A DNA stretch of 64,000 nucleotides, taken from Takakia lepidozioides (lineage: Eukaryota > Streptophyta > Takakiopsida > Takakiales > Takakiaceae). A program made the translations under genes and the position numbers. The stretch spans positions 17,112,001-17,176,000 of the forward strand of contig CM060733.1 in NCBI GenBank assembly GCA_030704615.1, read 5' to 3'. The notes under the pieces were generated by a model. That model had not been told where the DNA came from and searched no databases. It saw nothing but the letters and a program-made list of their open reading frames with translations. Of this stretch, positions 44,576-55,610 are shown piece after piece. Every line of letters starts with the position of its first letter. The first letter of the stretch is position 1.

Positions 44576-45130
44576 TCCTTGCGAGGGCAATGAGGTCCAT
44601 GGTGACATCGTCAAAACTGATTTGTACCAGATGTCATCCTGAACACAGCCCAGATGTGAGTGCATCGAGGATGCAAAGGGAGTTTTTGACAGTATGGCTG
44701 AAAGAAATGTGGTGTCGTGGAGGGCGATGATTGCAGGATATGCACAGCAAGGGGTGGGATGGAGGCTTCGGAGACCTATGAGCAAATGATGGGGGAAGGG
44801 GTGAAGCCCGACCGCATAACGTTTGTTTGCATTTGCAATGCGTGTGCAAGCCTGGCAGCTCTGGAAAGGTGCAAAGTGGTCCATGGTGACATCGTCACAT
44901 CTGGAATTGTACCCAATGTCATTCTGAACACGGCCCAGCTGGACATGTATCTCAAATGTGAGTACATCGAGGATGCAAAGGGAGTTTTCGATAGTATGGC
45001 TGAAGGAGATGTGGTGTCGTGGAGGGCGATGATCGCAGGATATGCCCAGCATGGTTGTCATAGGGAGGTCCTACAACTATTTGAAGGAATGTAAGAGAAC
45101 GGCTTGAAGCCGGACAGTATCACCTTTATA
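44576..45130 (+). pseudogene. PPR protein fragment
   Basis: Plus-strand PPR sequence includes MMGEGVKPDRITFVCICNAC, KVVHGDIVTSGIVPNVILNT, MYLKCEYIEDAKGVFDSMAE and GDVVSWRAMIAGYAQHGCHR. It stops at EGM followed by TAA (45092-45094), where the related copy at 51.4 kb has CAA. A partial repeat of the same unit precedes it. It is therefore a tandemly duplicated and broken fragment. Confidence 0.8.
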
Positions 45131-46080
45131 TGTGGTCTCTTTGGGTAGATGGTCAATTGAATGCAGCAGTTGTAGCGGCACAGTTGATGAAATCAGGCAC
45201 CTCATCCATGGCCACAGCTTCTGAAAGAGGATCAAGAGAGGGAGTCCACAATACCTCTTCTGGCACTTCTGGGCATGTGAAGATACTTCGTGCGACAGAC
45301 AGACTGGCAGAGGCTCTACAGACTATAAACCAAGGAGGCATTTCAGCAGATTCGGATACGTATGCTTATCTCTTGCTTAAGTGCGCATCAAGATGGGAGG
45401 TCTGGAAGCTGGAAAGCAGGTGCACACTCACATTATCCAAAGTGGATTCACGTCAATTTTTTTTCTACTCAACTCCCTTGTCAACATGTATGTTAAGTGT
45501 GGGAGCATCATGGATGCTCACCAAGTGTTCAATGCCTCAACGATGTTTGATCATGTGGAACATAATGTTGGCAGGATTTACCAAGCACGGGTGTGGTAGG
45601 AATGCTTTGGAGACCTATGAGCAAATGCTGCGCGAAAGGGTGAAGCCTAACCACATCACATTTGTTTGTGTTTCCAATGCGTGTGCAAGCCGGGGAGCTC
45701 TGGAAAAGGGGAAAGAGGTCCATGGTGACATCGTCAAAGCTGGAATTGTACCAAATGTCATTCTGCAAACTGCTCTGGTGGACATGTATGCCAAATGTGG
45801 GTGCATTAAGGATGCAAAGGGAGTTTTCAACACTATGGCTGAACGAGATGTGGTGCCATTGGATGCGATGCTTGCAGGGTATGCACAACAAGAACGTGGT
45901 ATGGAGGCTTTGGTGACTTATGGACAAATGATGGGAGAAGGGGTGAAGCCCGACCACATCACGTTTGGGTGCGTCTGCAATGCGTGTGCAAGCCTGGCAG
46001 CTCTGGAAAGGGGCAAAGAGGTCCATGGCGACGTTGTCAGAGCTGCAATTGTACCAAATGTCCATGGCAAGTACCACGTT
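45131..46080 (+). pseudogene. PPR gene fragment with OSB-like leader
   Basis: The fragment begins LWVDGQLNAAVVAAQLMKSG, matching the segment that follows an OSB-like PDF motif at 49.7 kb. It continues with SADSDTYAYLLLK, frame changes, GKQVHTHIIQSGFTSIFFLL and NMYVKCGSIMDAHQVFN, then three PPR units (ERVKPNHITFVCVSNACASR; GIVPNVILQTALVDMYAKCG; GVKPDHITFGCVCNACASLA). It ends in VRAAIVPNV at about 46060, where it joins the 3' edge of ParB-methyltransferase copy 5. Editing-type PPR function is inferred for the parent gene. Confidence 0.75.
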
Positions 46081-46925
46081 TCCGATGTCTTGGAGCTTTC
46101 GCACTTCTTGTACGTCTCTGCTGAAATGATGGTCTTGAAGTTGGTCAAGGGCATCTGCCCGATCCTTTGTATCCTATACAGTGTGTGAACCAGACTCGTT
46201 TTGACATGCAATGTCTCCGTTCCTCTACAGAATGATATCTGAAAGTCAGAATGAAATTCAAGGACTTTAATCAAAGAACCATGAACTACAAGTGGAACAT
46301 GTAGAATGAGAAACCAACCTGTTCACATCATTCATTGCCGTCAGAAGACCCATCATGTTCCCCTCACAATCCAGCACCATCGATCGAACAGAGTAATGCC
46401 ACTCTTCCTCCTGTGAGTGCAGCCTCCCAATGACAGCCATCCATGCAAGTAACCGGTGGTTCCCATCCCAAACGTGAAACATCTTCCCCGAGAATGCCTG
46501 GGTGGAAGGTTTCCTGGAGAGAAAAAGTTCGAAGGATTCGTTCACCTGTCTCCAAATAGGATCCCAGGAGTCCACGATCGACTCATCCACAAGGAGCTCA
46601 TTGCCTCTGGAATCCCTAGTACAAACGTAAAACACTGCGGATCCATCCAAATACCCATGAACAAACTCGGCCTCCAGCTTGAGAATGTCCTTGATGAGGG
46701 TGGACGAACGACGGGCATGGAAACCATCCTACACAGGGGAATCTTCAACCTCCCACCCGGGGCAAGCATACTTTGCACCACAAGCTGAGAGTTTATTTTC
46801 TGACCCCCCCAGCATCTCAGCGGCTTTGCTTTCATAGAACTCATCGTCAACATCAACAATGATCTCCTTCCCCAGCCCCGAAGGGATCTCCTCCGCCACA
46901 CTTTGCATCTTCTCCTGCAGGGTTG
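46075..46925 (-). pseudogene. ParB-methyltransferase gene, copy 5 (ParB part only)
   Basis: Exon 2 starts at acceptor CTGCAG (near 46921) with EKMQSVAEEIPSGLGKEIIV. It continues LEAEFVHGYLDGSAVFYVCT, a WDPIWRQVNESFELFL segment, GKMFHVWDGNHRLLAWM and VRSMVLDCEGNMMGLLTAMN to a donor. The next exon gives TSLVHTLYRIQRIGQMPLTN and CESSKTSETWY, then breaks into PPR sequence. A frame change lies in the IPLCRMVSMPVVRPP segment near 46730. The GNHR box is intact. Upstream sequence is the 116-bp palindrome array, matching the intron-1 position of copy 3. Confidence 0.7.
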
Positions 46926-46989
46926 TTCATTCAAATTGATATAAGAGTGAGGCATGAGACGATGGTGTTTGAGCATGGCAGACAGGCCA

Positions 46990-48345
46990 TGTGTGGAAGA
47001 AAAGGTGAGCTGCAAGGTAAGTGTTCATTGAACCTCAGAGACATGCCAGGTAAGGGTTCATTTAACCTCAAAGAGAAGCCCTTAGTGGCCGATTTTCAGA
47101 TGAAAAAAACAAATAAAAGGTGAGCTCAAACAGTGTGCGTTAACGCACACTGTTTGAGCTGCAAGGTAAGTGTTCATTGAACCTCAGAGACATGCCAGGT
47201 AAGTGTTCATTGAACCTTAAAGAGAAGCCCTAAGTGGCCAATTTTCAGATGAAAAAAACAAAGAAAATGTGTGCGTTAACGCACACTGTTTGAGCTGCAA
47301 GGTAAGTGTTCATTGAACCTCAAAGAGAAGCCCTTAGTGGCCGATTTTCAAATGAAAAAAACAAAGAAAATGTGAGCTCAAACAGTGTGCGTTGACGCAC
47401 ACTGTTTGAGCTGCCAGGTAAGTGTTCATTGAACCTCAGACACATGCCCTGTATAGCCGAATTTCACAGGGCAAAAACAGTGACAAGGTGGGCTCAAACA
47501 GTGTGCGCCAACGCACACTGTTTGAGCTGCCAAGAATGTGATGATTGATCCTCAAATACATACCCTATGTGGCCGATTTTCAGATGACAAAGGCAATGAC
47601 AAGGTGAGCTCAAACAGTGTGCGTTGACGCACACTGTTTGAGCTACCAGGAATGTGATGATTGATCCTCAAATTCATACCCTATGTGGCCAATTTTCAGA
47701 TGACAAAGGCAATGACAAGGTGAGCTCAAATAGTGTGCGTTGACGCACACTGTTTGAGCTGCCATGTAAGTGATGATTGATCCTCAAATACATGTCCTTT
47801 GTGGCCTATTTCGAGATGAAAAACCAATGAGAAGGTGGGCTCAAACAGTGTGCGTTGGCGCACACTGTTTGAGCTCCCAGATAAGTGTTCATTGATCCTC
47901 AGAGACATGCCCTATGTGGCCGATTTTCAAACGAAAAAGGCAATGATAATGTTAGCTCAAACAGTGTGCGCCAACGCACACTGTTTGAGCTACCAGGAAT
48001 GTGATGATTGATCCTCAAATTCATACCCTATGTGGCCGATTTTTAGATGACAAAGGCAATGACAAGGTGAGCTCAAACAGTGTGCGTTGACGCACATTGT
48101 TTGAGCTGCCATGTAAGTGATGATTGATCCTCAAATACATGCCCTTTGTGGCCCATTTCGAGATGAAAAATCAATGAGAAGGTGGGCTCAAACAGTGTGC
48201 GCCAACGCACACTGTTTGAGCTCCCAGATAAGGGTTCATTGATCCTCAGAGACATGCCCTATGTGGCTGATTTTCAGACGAAAAAGGCAATAATAATGTT
48301 AGCTCAAACAGTGTGCGCCAACGCACACTGTTTGAGCTGCCAAGT
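46990..48345. repeat. 116-bp tandem array with 38-bp perfect palindrome
   Basis: The palindrome AGCTCAAACAGTGTGCGT plus its inverse (centre TTAA, TTGA or CCAA) starts at 47123, 47375, 47491, 47607, 47723, 47838, 47954, 48070, 48185 and 48301. From 47375 the spacing is 115-116 bp throughout. A half-copy lies near 47267. The rest of each unit reads TTCATTGAACCTCAGAGACA or TGATGATTGATCCTCAAA, then GTGGCCGATTTTCAGATG. The left edge adjoins ParB-methyltransferase copy 5 and the right edge adjoins a CACTA DUF4218 exon. Confidence 0.92.
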
Positions 48346-48842
48346 AAGTGATGATTGATCCTCATACCTTCTATGCAACTTTGGGTGCTCTAAAGACACC
48401 GACAGGGTATGGTGCTTCATTTAAGAAGCATATTGCTAAGAACAAGCTTTCACACATGAATAGTCATGACTACCATCTACTGATGCAACAAGTTCTACCT
48501 TTGTGCATTCGAGGTTTGTTGGGCAAAGGTCCAAGGCTCGCAATCATGAAGCTATCTCGTGTATTTCGCGCATTGTGCATGAAAACAGTGGATCCCGAGG
48601 AACTACCAGCCCTGAAGGAGGATGTGGTTGTAACGCTTTGTTTGTTGGAGAAAGAGTTTCCCCCCTCATTCTTCGATCTCATGACCCACCTTGTGCTACA
48701 CCTTGTGAATGAATTGGAGGTTTGTGGTCCTGTTAGTTCGCGTTGGATGTACCCCATCGAGAGGTACATGAAAAATTTGAAGGGATATGTGAAGAGCTAT
48801 GCCCGGCCAGAAGGTTGCAAGTATGAGATGACTCGAGAATAA
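48346..48842 (+). pseudogene. CACTA transposase C-terminal (DUF4218) fragment
   Basis: The frame shows TFYATLGALKTPTGYGASFK, MNSHDYHLLMQQVLPLCIRG, LSRVFRALCMKTVDPEELPA, LEKEFPPSFFDLMTHLVLHL and GPVSSRWMYPIERYMKNLKG. This is the DUF4218 region that follows the TNP2 catalytic domain in plant CACTA transposases. The upstream catalytic part is missing, replaced by the 116-bp array, and the end runs into a PPR fragment. Confidence 0.8.
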
Positions 48843-48849
48843 GTGGACA

Positions 48850-49085
48850 GGTAGGGAAGCACGAAAACCCCTTCCCCCATCATTTGCTCATAGGTCTCCA
48901 AAGCCTCCATCCCGCACCCCTGTTGTGCATACCCTGCAAGCATCGCACTCCATGACACCACATCTCGTTCAGCCATAGTGTTGAACACTCCATTGGCATC
49001 CTCAATGCACCCACATTTGGCATACATGTCCACCAGGGCAGGGGCAGTGTTCAGAATGACATCTAGTAATCTGACAGGCATTCAT
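48850..49085 (-). pseudogene. PPR protein fragment
   Basis: Minus-strand frame: ALVDMYAKCGCIEDANGVFN, MAERDVVSWSAMLAGYAQQG and EALETYEQMMGEG. It is about one and a half PPR units, nearly identical in text to those at 7.9, 45.7 and 51.6 kb. It is joined at about 49075 to an OSB-like fragment. Confidence 0.8.
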
Positions 49086-49270
49086 ATTTTTGCCTCGGTT
49101 GTCCCACCATTGACTAGGATCAGAGAAGTATTCATTCCACAACCTCTCCTCATCTCTGTTACCTGTTTGTGGATACTTTCCTGTTGTCACATTGGCAGTA
49201 TCATGTCAAAGTCACTCCAAACTATCCCAGGTTCACTCAACCAGCTAACTTGCAAAATTCAACATTAAAA
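49085..49270 (-). pseudogene. OSB-like (PDF motif) fragment, duplicate
   Basis: RDEERLWNEYFSDPSQWWDN is the start of the PDF motif of plant organellar single-stranded DNA-binding (OSB) proteins (W..FF..P..WWDNR). The same block, with a stop, recurs at 49957-50125. Flanking AAAATTTAGGGC and GGGAAAAACAGGG are shared, so about 240 bp were duplicated. Confidence 0.6.
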
Positions 49271-49383
49271 TTTAGGGCCGATTATAAGAGGGAAAAACAG
49301 GGTAAAATGTGTTGAAGTGCCTTCATTAGCAGTGCCTGAATTTATCAATTGTACCGCTGCTACTGCGGCTTCTAGTTGACCAT

Positions 49384-49800
49384 CTACCCATGCAGGTTTC
49401 TTGTAGCTATCCAGTGAGTGTGCACCTGCTTTCCAACTTCAAGACCTTCCATCTTGATGCACTTAAGCAAGAGACAGACATACGTATCTGAATCCGCTGA
49501 AATGCCTCCTTGGTTTGGAGTCTGTAGAGCCTCTGTCAGACTGCCTGCTGCATAAAGTATCTTCACATGCCCAGAAGTGCCAGAAGAGGCATTGTGGACT
49601 CCCTCTCTTGATCCTCTTTCAGAAGCTGTGGTCATGGTTGAGGTGCCTGATTCTATCAACTGTGCCGCTGCAGCTGCTGCCTTTAGTTGACCATCTACCC
49701 ATGCAAGTTTATTGTAGTTATTGATCCACATGGAATCATAGGTCATCTGGAGCTTGAAGTCCGACCTTCTTGGATGAATCTGTCCACCCACACACTATCC
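49384..49800 (-). pseudogene. OSB-like to PPR chimeric fragment
   Basis: One open frame reads IHPRRSDFKLQMTYDSMWIN, the later part of an OSB PDF motif (PDFK...W). It continues WVDGQLKAAAAAAQLIESGT and then PPR leader sequence GGISADSDTYVCLLLKCIKM and LEVGKQVHTH. The join is within one frame and is shared with the copy at 45.13 kb, so it predates their duplication. OSB proteins bind organellar single-stranded DNA and PPR proteins bind organellar RNA. Both are organelle-targeted families. Confidence 0.6.
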
Positions 49801-49949
49801 CTGCTCCTTCAGCTATCCATGCCTCTGCACAAATCATACATACATCCTTGCCTTGCTGCTATCAGCTGACAATGACAGCCTAGATTTGTTCTAGGAAACA
49901 CCCAATTCAACTTATCACATTAATTCCTATGCTTAATTGCATCTACTAC

Positions 49950-50640
49950 TCTCTGTCAGGCATTTACCTTTTGCCTCCATTGTCCCATCATTGACTGGGG
50001 TCAGAAAAGTATTCATTCCACAGCCTCTGCTCGTCTCTGTTACCTGTTTCTGGATATTTCCCTGTTGTCACATTGGCAGTATCATGTCAAAGTCACTCCA
50101 AACTAGACTAGCTAACTTGCAGAATTCAACATGGAAATTTAGGGCAGATTCTGATAAGAGGGAAAAACAGGGTGAAATGTGTTGAAGAAAGCAGTGCCTG
50201 ATTTTATCAATTGTGTCACAATATCACTGGGTAATTCTTGATGAGGGTGTTCTCAAGGCACCCCTATCATCAAAGTGTGGCTGTTGGTCCTTCAAGCATC
50301 TGTGGGGAAATTGTGGCAGAAGCAGAAACTAGAAATGACGTTATAATATATGCTTGATATATCACTGCTTATGGAATCGGGAGACTTGCCTTGTATCTCG
50401 ATCTGTCAACATGATTTGCAAATGAAGTATCTGATGTATAGCATGTCTGAAATCTAAATGTGCCCTACCTCTTGCTCATGAATCCTTTTCAATGAATCGA
50501 GCTTCTCCTGCCAGAATGGAGCTGTTTCTGAGCAGCTGGACCTCTGACGAGAACTGGGCAGCGAGGTAGCACGATCACCTGCTCACCCACACCATGAAGC
50601 CCGGTGGTGAATTCTACCCAGTTTTGTTTCTGCATCTGAA
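49950..50640 (-). pseudogene. OSB-like fragments
   Basis: The minus strand encodes RDEQRLWNEYFSDPSQ followed by a TGA where the duplicate has Trp, and further upstream PFWQEKLDSLKRIHEQE near 50470-50520. These fit an exon series of an OSB-like gene that continues into the chimeric fragment at 49.8 kb. No SSB/OB-fold exon was found. Confidence 0.5.
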
Positions 50641-50726
50641 CACAACCTGACATACCCTTCGTGCTCATGGAAAATCAATCACGGAGACTCATTGTGCGGG
50701 TCTGAAACAAGGAAGTAAGGTGTAAT

Positions 50727-51689
50727 CTAAGCTGCACTTTTCTTCTTTCCCAGCCCAAAACCAATGGCCAGCTTCTCACTGTGGTGGCTAAGAGAAAATT
50801 CCTTTCCTCCACATCATGCAATAAAAAGCGTGTGTCAGGCACATACCCCGCCTCCTTCATCTGCCCAGACAATCTTCTCAGCTCAACATGGATTTCTTTA
50901 ATTCTGGGATGCAACTTGTCATCTGGCTCCTTTCTAACCCCTCTGACCTTCATCATTCTTCTGACCTTTGCAGTATCATCCCACCTGCCAGCTGCAACAT
51001 GGATGTTTGATATAGCACCACATAAGTCGTGGCATCCTGTTCATCCCACTTGAGGATAGATGTTGCCACACATTCAGCCATCTCCACATTGTCATGGATT
51101 CTGCAGGCACCAAGCAAGGCCTTCCACACCACAACATCTGGATTGATTGGCATTTTATTAATCAGGTCCACTGCCTCATCCAGTTGTCCCGCACGTCCAA
51201 GAAGGTCCACCATGCAGCCAAAGTGATTTACTGTCAGATTGATACCATGATCTTCAGTCAGGGAATCGAAGTAGCATCTTCCTTCATTCAGTAGGTTAGT
51301 GTGGCTGCAGGCAGAGAGAACACATATAAAGGTGATACTGTCCGGCTTCAAGCCTTTCTTTTGCATTCCTTCAAATAGTTGCAGGACCTCCCTATGACAA
51401 CCATGCTGGGCATATCCTGCGATCATCGCATTCCACGACACCACATTTCATTCAGCCATATTGTCAAATACTCCCTTTGCATCCTCATTGCACTCACATT
51501 TCGCATACAAGTGAACCAGGGCGGTGTCCATAATGACATTTGGTACAATTCCAGCTTTGATGATGTCACCACGAACCTCTTTGCCCTTTTCCAGGGCTGT
51601 CAGGCTTGCACACGCATTGCAAATGCACACAAACGTGATGTGGTCGGGCTTCACCCCTTCCCCCATCATTTGCTCATAGGTCTCCAAAG
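50727..51689 (-). pseudogene. PPR protein C-terminal part with truncated DYW domain
   Basis: Minus-strand order: EGVKPDHITFVCICNACASL, VPNVIMDTALVHLYAKCECN; a frame change; MVSWNAMIAGYAQHGCHREV; KKGLKPDSITFICVLSACSH; the E region (GCMVDLLGRAGQLDEAVDLI, PDVVVWKALLGACRIHDNVE); then KEIHVELRRLSGQMKEAGYV and PDTRFLLHDVEE. A frame change precedes HHSEKLAIGFGL, and the frame stops at 50727. The DYW domain lacks its CxxCH and DYW ends. DYW domains catalyse organellar C-to-U RNA editing; this one is inactive. It ends at the element boundary at 51690-51698. Confidence 0.8.
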
Positions 51690-51698
51690 CCTCCATCC

Positions 51699-52470
51699 GA
51701 GGTTTGCTATTTCATGAGCATGAGCGGCATGAGCGGCATGAGCGGCATGAGCAGAGTAGTAAGACAATCGGTTTTCATGAGCAGAAGTACAAATTTCGAA
51801 AATAAAAAACAATAAAAAACAATAATTTAATGCAATGTGTCAGGAAAAACAAATATATTATTTGGCCCCTTGAAGGGAAAATTGCAGTGTTGACAGTTGT
51901 GCTCATGATATTTCGTCTTCCGCTCATGCCAATTCCCAGCGACATGTGCAAATATGGCGCCGAATTTCGCGGTAATAGGGTCCGTAACCTGAAAAAACGG
52001 CGACGTATTTCGCGGTAATAGGTCTCTCTGGCGAAAAATGGTGCCGAATTCCGCGGCTATAGGTCCCCTCATGACAGGTAATTCGGCGCCATTTTTCCAG
52101 TCCATGTTCGGACTTAGCCAGTTTTCGGCGCAAAATAGGGAAATTCGGCGCCATTTTTCCAGACACTATACCAGTGCATGTTGGGACTTAGCCAGTTTTC
52201 GGCCCAAAAAAGAGAAATTCGGTGCCATTTTTCCAGACACGGTACCAGTGCATGTTGGGACTTCGCCAGTTTTCGGCCCCAAAAAGAGAAATTTGGCGCC
52301 ATTTTCCCAGACATAGGTACCAGTGCATGTTGGGACTTAGCCAGTTTTCGGCCCCAAAAACAGAAATTCGGCGCCATTTTCCCAGACACAGGTACCAGTG
52401 CATGTTGGGACTTAGCCAGTTTTCGGCCCCAAAAACAGAAATTCGGCGCCATTTTTCCAGAAATGGCCCC
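51699..52470 (+). mobile_element. Left end of a MULE-like element with 75-bp array
   Basis: It starts GAGGTTTGCTATTTCATGAG at 51699 after CCTCCATCC in a PPR fragment, matching the inward-read end at 7822 (19 of 22). Repeated GGCATGAGC follows (51720-51755), then a region with GGCGCCGAATTT dyads and a 75-bp array. No transposase or ParB-methyltransferase exon is present, so it is a solo end or non-autonomous copy. It stops about 450 bp before the MPH2 ATG. Confidence 0.6.
52085..52465. repeat. 75-bp tandem array upstream of MPH2
   Basis: CCAGTGCATG begins at 52171, 52245, 52320 and 52395. Each unit holds GGGACTTAGCCAGTTTTCGG and AGAAATTCGGCGCCATTTTC. It is a relative of the 95-bp array, with the same GGGACTTAGCC and TTCGGCGCC parts but different spacers. 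Confidence 0.9.
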
Positions 52471-52918
52471 ACAATTGCTTCTGTGAGAGCTTGCAAGGTG
52501 AACGATGGCGGCAGATCAAGATCCGGGCATTGCGGCAGTTCCGAAAAAGTTGGCACGGCGATTTCTATTAGCCTATTTCGCGCGGGCCGTCCGGGCAGAT
52601 TCCAAAGAAATTGACGACGGCGATGACCTGGCTACGATGACGTGGCACTATGGCACCCTATTCCTGCTCTACGCTAAACTAGCTTCCCACCTTCGGTCGT
52701 CGCTAGAACTTACTTACATGTTTTTACTAATTGACGGATTTTAAGTAAAAATATCGTCTCGAATACTGAGAGAGAGGATGAAAAGCGGGGGGATGGAGGA
52801 AGGCGTGGCTGCCACGTACGTTGGGGAGTCGAGTCGGGGACCCACGCTATCGCGAGCCCGGTCTCGTCGTGCGAGACGGAGAGAGAGAGAGAGTGTAGTA
52901 CCGAGACCGGGCTGCGCG

Positions 52919-55610
52919 ATGGCTGCTCTCGCTGCATCCCTTGCGCTCTCCTCGTCGTATCACAGCGTATGTGCTCTGAAGGCGGGGTGCAGTCAGACGG
53001 GAGGTCAGAAGAGGGAGCCGGGCTGTGTACGATGTGGGCAGCAGGAGGCAAATTACACAGGGGAAGAGATGTCGCGCAGACAGGCCGTGGGTGCAGTGGT
53101 TGTGGGCGGATTGGGGTGGTGGTGGTCGCCATCGGCCCTCGGTCTTCTGGAGAATGACGACGACGACGCGCTGCTGGAGAAGGTGAAAGAGGATAAAAAG
53201 AAACGTATCCAGAAGCGTGGTGCCATCAGCTCCCTGCAAAAGGAAACTGGTAAGACTTCTGTTACAGGGGAGGGGGAGGTAGTTGGAGTGTCGCTGGTGA
53301 GAGTAAAGCTCAAATCACTGGAACCACCGTACCGCCCTTGATGTTGACAGTGTGTCGATAGTCGTGAAACTCTTGTCGAATTACTTTTAATTCTGGAAAG
53401 AGAGTGCATATGGAAGCATGGGAGACAAGCAACTTCCACCTCCTTTTCCTATTTTATTTGCTGTGTGAGCAGGCAATAACGCTACCTCCTGAAATTGCTA
53501 AATTGCATCATTTCCTCTATTCACACTACCTGAGAGAAGTTCGAAATGTGCACATCAGTACCCTCCAGTATCTATCTTAGCTAATTTCACCGGTACCTCT
53601 ATTCAATTGAATGTCTTTACGAAGGCTAGGTCCTAAGTCAGACAGAGGAAAAGTGCGAGACTCACGAAACTATGAAAACATTTAGAGCTGTGCAACCTTT
53701 TGTGGAAGATTTTATGATCAATCCCATCTATTTTGAAATTCTGTCCACAGTTCCTATATTTCACATTGGGGCATCATAGTAGCAAAACAGTCAAGTGATG
53801 AAAATGCAATGTAATATTTCTCCAGAAGCCTGCCTGACCTTCATGGAAAACACTTCTGGACTCTAAATAACCTTGAGACAGGTGCTTATTATCCTACAAA
53901 CAGCTTGCCAACTGTGTAAGAAGTGTAATGCCACAGTAGTTCCCTGGCTCTTCTCTGTCACCTTTCTTATACAGATTGACAATGAAACCCTCTCTCTGTA
54001 TTAATTAATGGGTCAGCTTCTTTGTGTTGGGGCTTTGTTTGCCTCGTGTAAACTTTGAGGATGGGCATGCCATCGAGCATGCCATCTCTTGATCAGTAAC
54101 TGCACGCAAAGGCAGGTCTGACTGACATGGTCTTCCTGCAAAGACCTTTGGGCTTGGCTTACTAGGTTTGGCATCCCTAGTAGTCCACTCTGGATCAACC
54201 TTTTCCAGGGCTTTAAACCAGTTGGAAAGGTTCAGTTTAAAAGTATCCATTCTTGTTTGTCTTCCCTGAGCCCCTCATTGAATTGCCAATGTCTAAGGTA
54301 GCTCTCCAACCAGTCAAGGGTCAAAATTCTCTGAGTTTAACTTGCTGTGGGACTCTATACATAGTCAACTTCAATGCACCTCTGTTTCCAAGTCTCGAGA
54401 TGGTGCCATCAGCCAGATAATCCGAGCCTAAACTTGAGCAAGTAGTTTTAAAGTACACAATGTCCATCCTCGTAGGTTACCTAGTGGGCATGGAGAGAAT
54501 GCACTCATCAGATTTGTTTGCTGTAGCCTGGGCAGGGAGAGAGATTGAGAGAAAGAGACACGGAGAGCCCACAGGAGGCCCAAGGGATACAAGTAGGGAA
54601 GCAAGGACTAATAGAAGATGGGGTGTGCAGAATCATTGCAGGTAGCGGTGTATAATTTGAGCAAAGCAGGGCAGGCCATAGATGGCGCTGACTTCAACAC
54701 TGCTTCATCGGTGCTGGGCACCAGCTTGGATACCAACTGGATTGTGGATGTCAAGGCGGCTTTCTCTAAGGTCCCGCTTTGGCCACTTCTGCATGCCGTC
54801 GTCATTGGGCATCATTTGTGGCAGCATCTCTGTTGAGTAGTGGGATGGGCTCCAAGGGCAGTTTGTGTACTTGCACTCTCTTTGCCTCCCGTGATGTTGC
54901 ACTCTCAGTTCTAGGGCCTGCAATGGCTGTCTGTATATTATGCATGTCTCATGTCATGTGTGCGACTGGACATGGTACAGGTGAGCACAAATCCGGAAGA
55001 GCAAGGTGAGGCTGACTCCTTCAAGACTGCCTTGGCATCACTCCAATCAGCTGGTAGGTTCTTACATCAGTTGTTGTGTTCTCCGCTTCATAACTCTTTG
55101 GGCTCGAATATATGTCTTAGATGTAATTGCCTATAAATATACTGATGTTAATGCCCACACCAAAGCAGCAGAACTTTGTCTCTGTCTGCCTGTGCCGTAG
55201 ATGGGACTGCCACCCAGTCTCGAGGTGTTCCTTGGAAAGCTGTGTGGCTTTGTAAGCTTCTGGAGAGTCCAAAGGTGAAGCTGTCTGGTCCTTTTGTTAC
55301 TGTAAGCTCCCAATATGGCACATAGATCTCTCTTGGGTTGTCATCAACTCTATGCATATTATGTACAGTATATGTTAATTTTTTGTGATATTCTCTTATG
55401 GTTCCTTAACAACTATTGAAGTTAAGGTCCTTACTTGGGAAGGTTCTAAGTGGTTTGTTGCTGTATGTGAAAGTCCCGATGATGGAATTTTTGGGTGCAG
55501 TGGTTAAGCATGATGCAGACTCATCAAGAAGTTCATTTGTGGCATCCGCGAGTGCACTGGAAAAGTGGACGACGCTCACTGGCTTGTCAGGACAGATCAA
55601 GGGCCTATAA
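52919..55610 (+). CDS. Thylakoid lumen protein MPH2 (TL16.5), four exons
   Basis: The exons are 52919-53249, 54631-54770, 54981-55053 and 55501-55610 (217 residues). All joins keep frame with GT...AG borders; the donor after exon 2 (GTCCCG) is weak. The N-terminus is a Ser/Ala-rich chloroplast transit region, followed by a twin-arginine lumen signal (SRRQAVGAVVVGGLG at about 52-66). The mature part has LLEKVKEDKKKRIQKR, AVYNLSKAGQAIDGADFNTA, DTNWIVDVKAAFSK, DSFKTALASLQSA and the C-terminal SALEKWTTLTGLSGQIKGL. This matches the plant 16.5-kDa lumen protein named MPH2 (maintenance of photosystem II under high light), which helps photosystem II repair. It is intact, and is the clearest host gene in the window. 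Confidence 0.92.
53250..54630 (+). other. Intron 1 of MPH2
   Basis: The 1.4-kb intron starts GTAAGA and ends TGTGCAG. It contains no recognised gene or repeat. Short ORFs on the minus strand at 54.0-54.25 kb look fortuitous. Confidence 0.85.

Noticed and set aside
46990-48345. CRISPR-like regular array
   Set aside because: The regularly spaced 38-bp palindromes have conserved, mutually similar spacers and lie in plant nuclear DNA next to transposon exons. This is a tandem repeat, not repeat-spacer structure.
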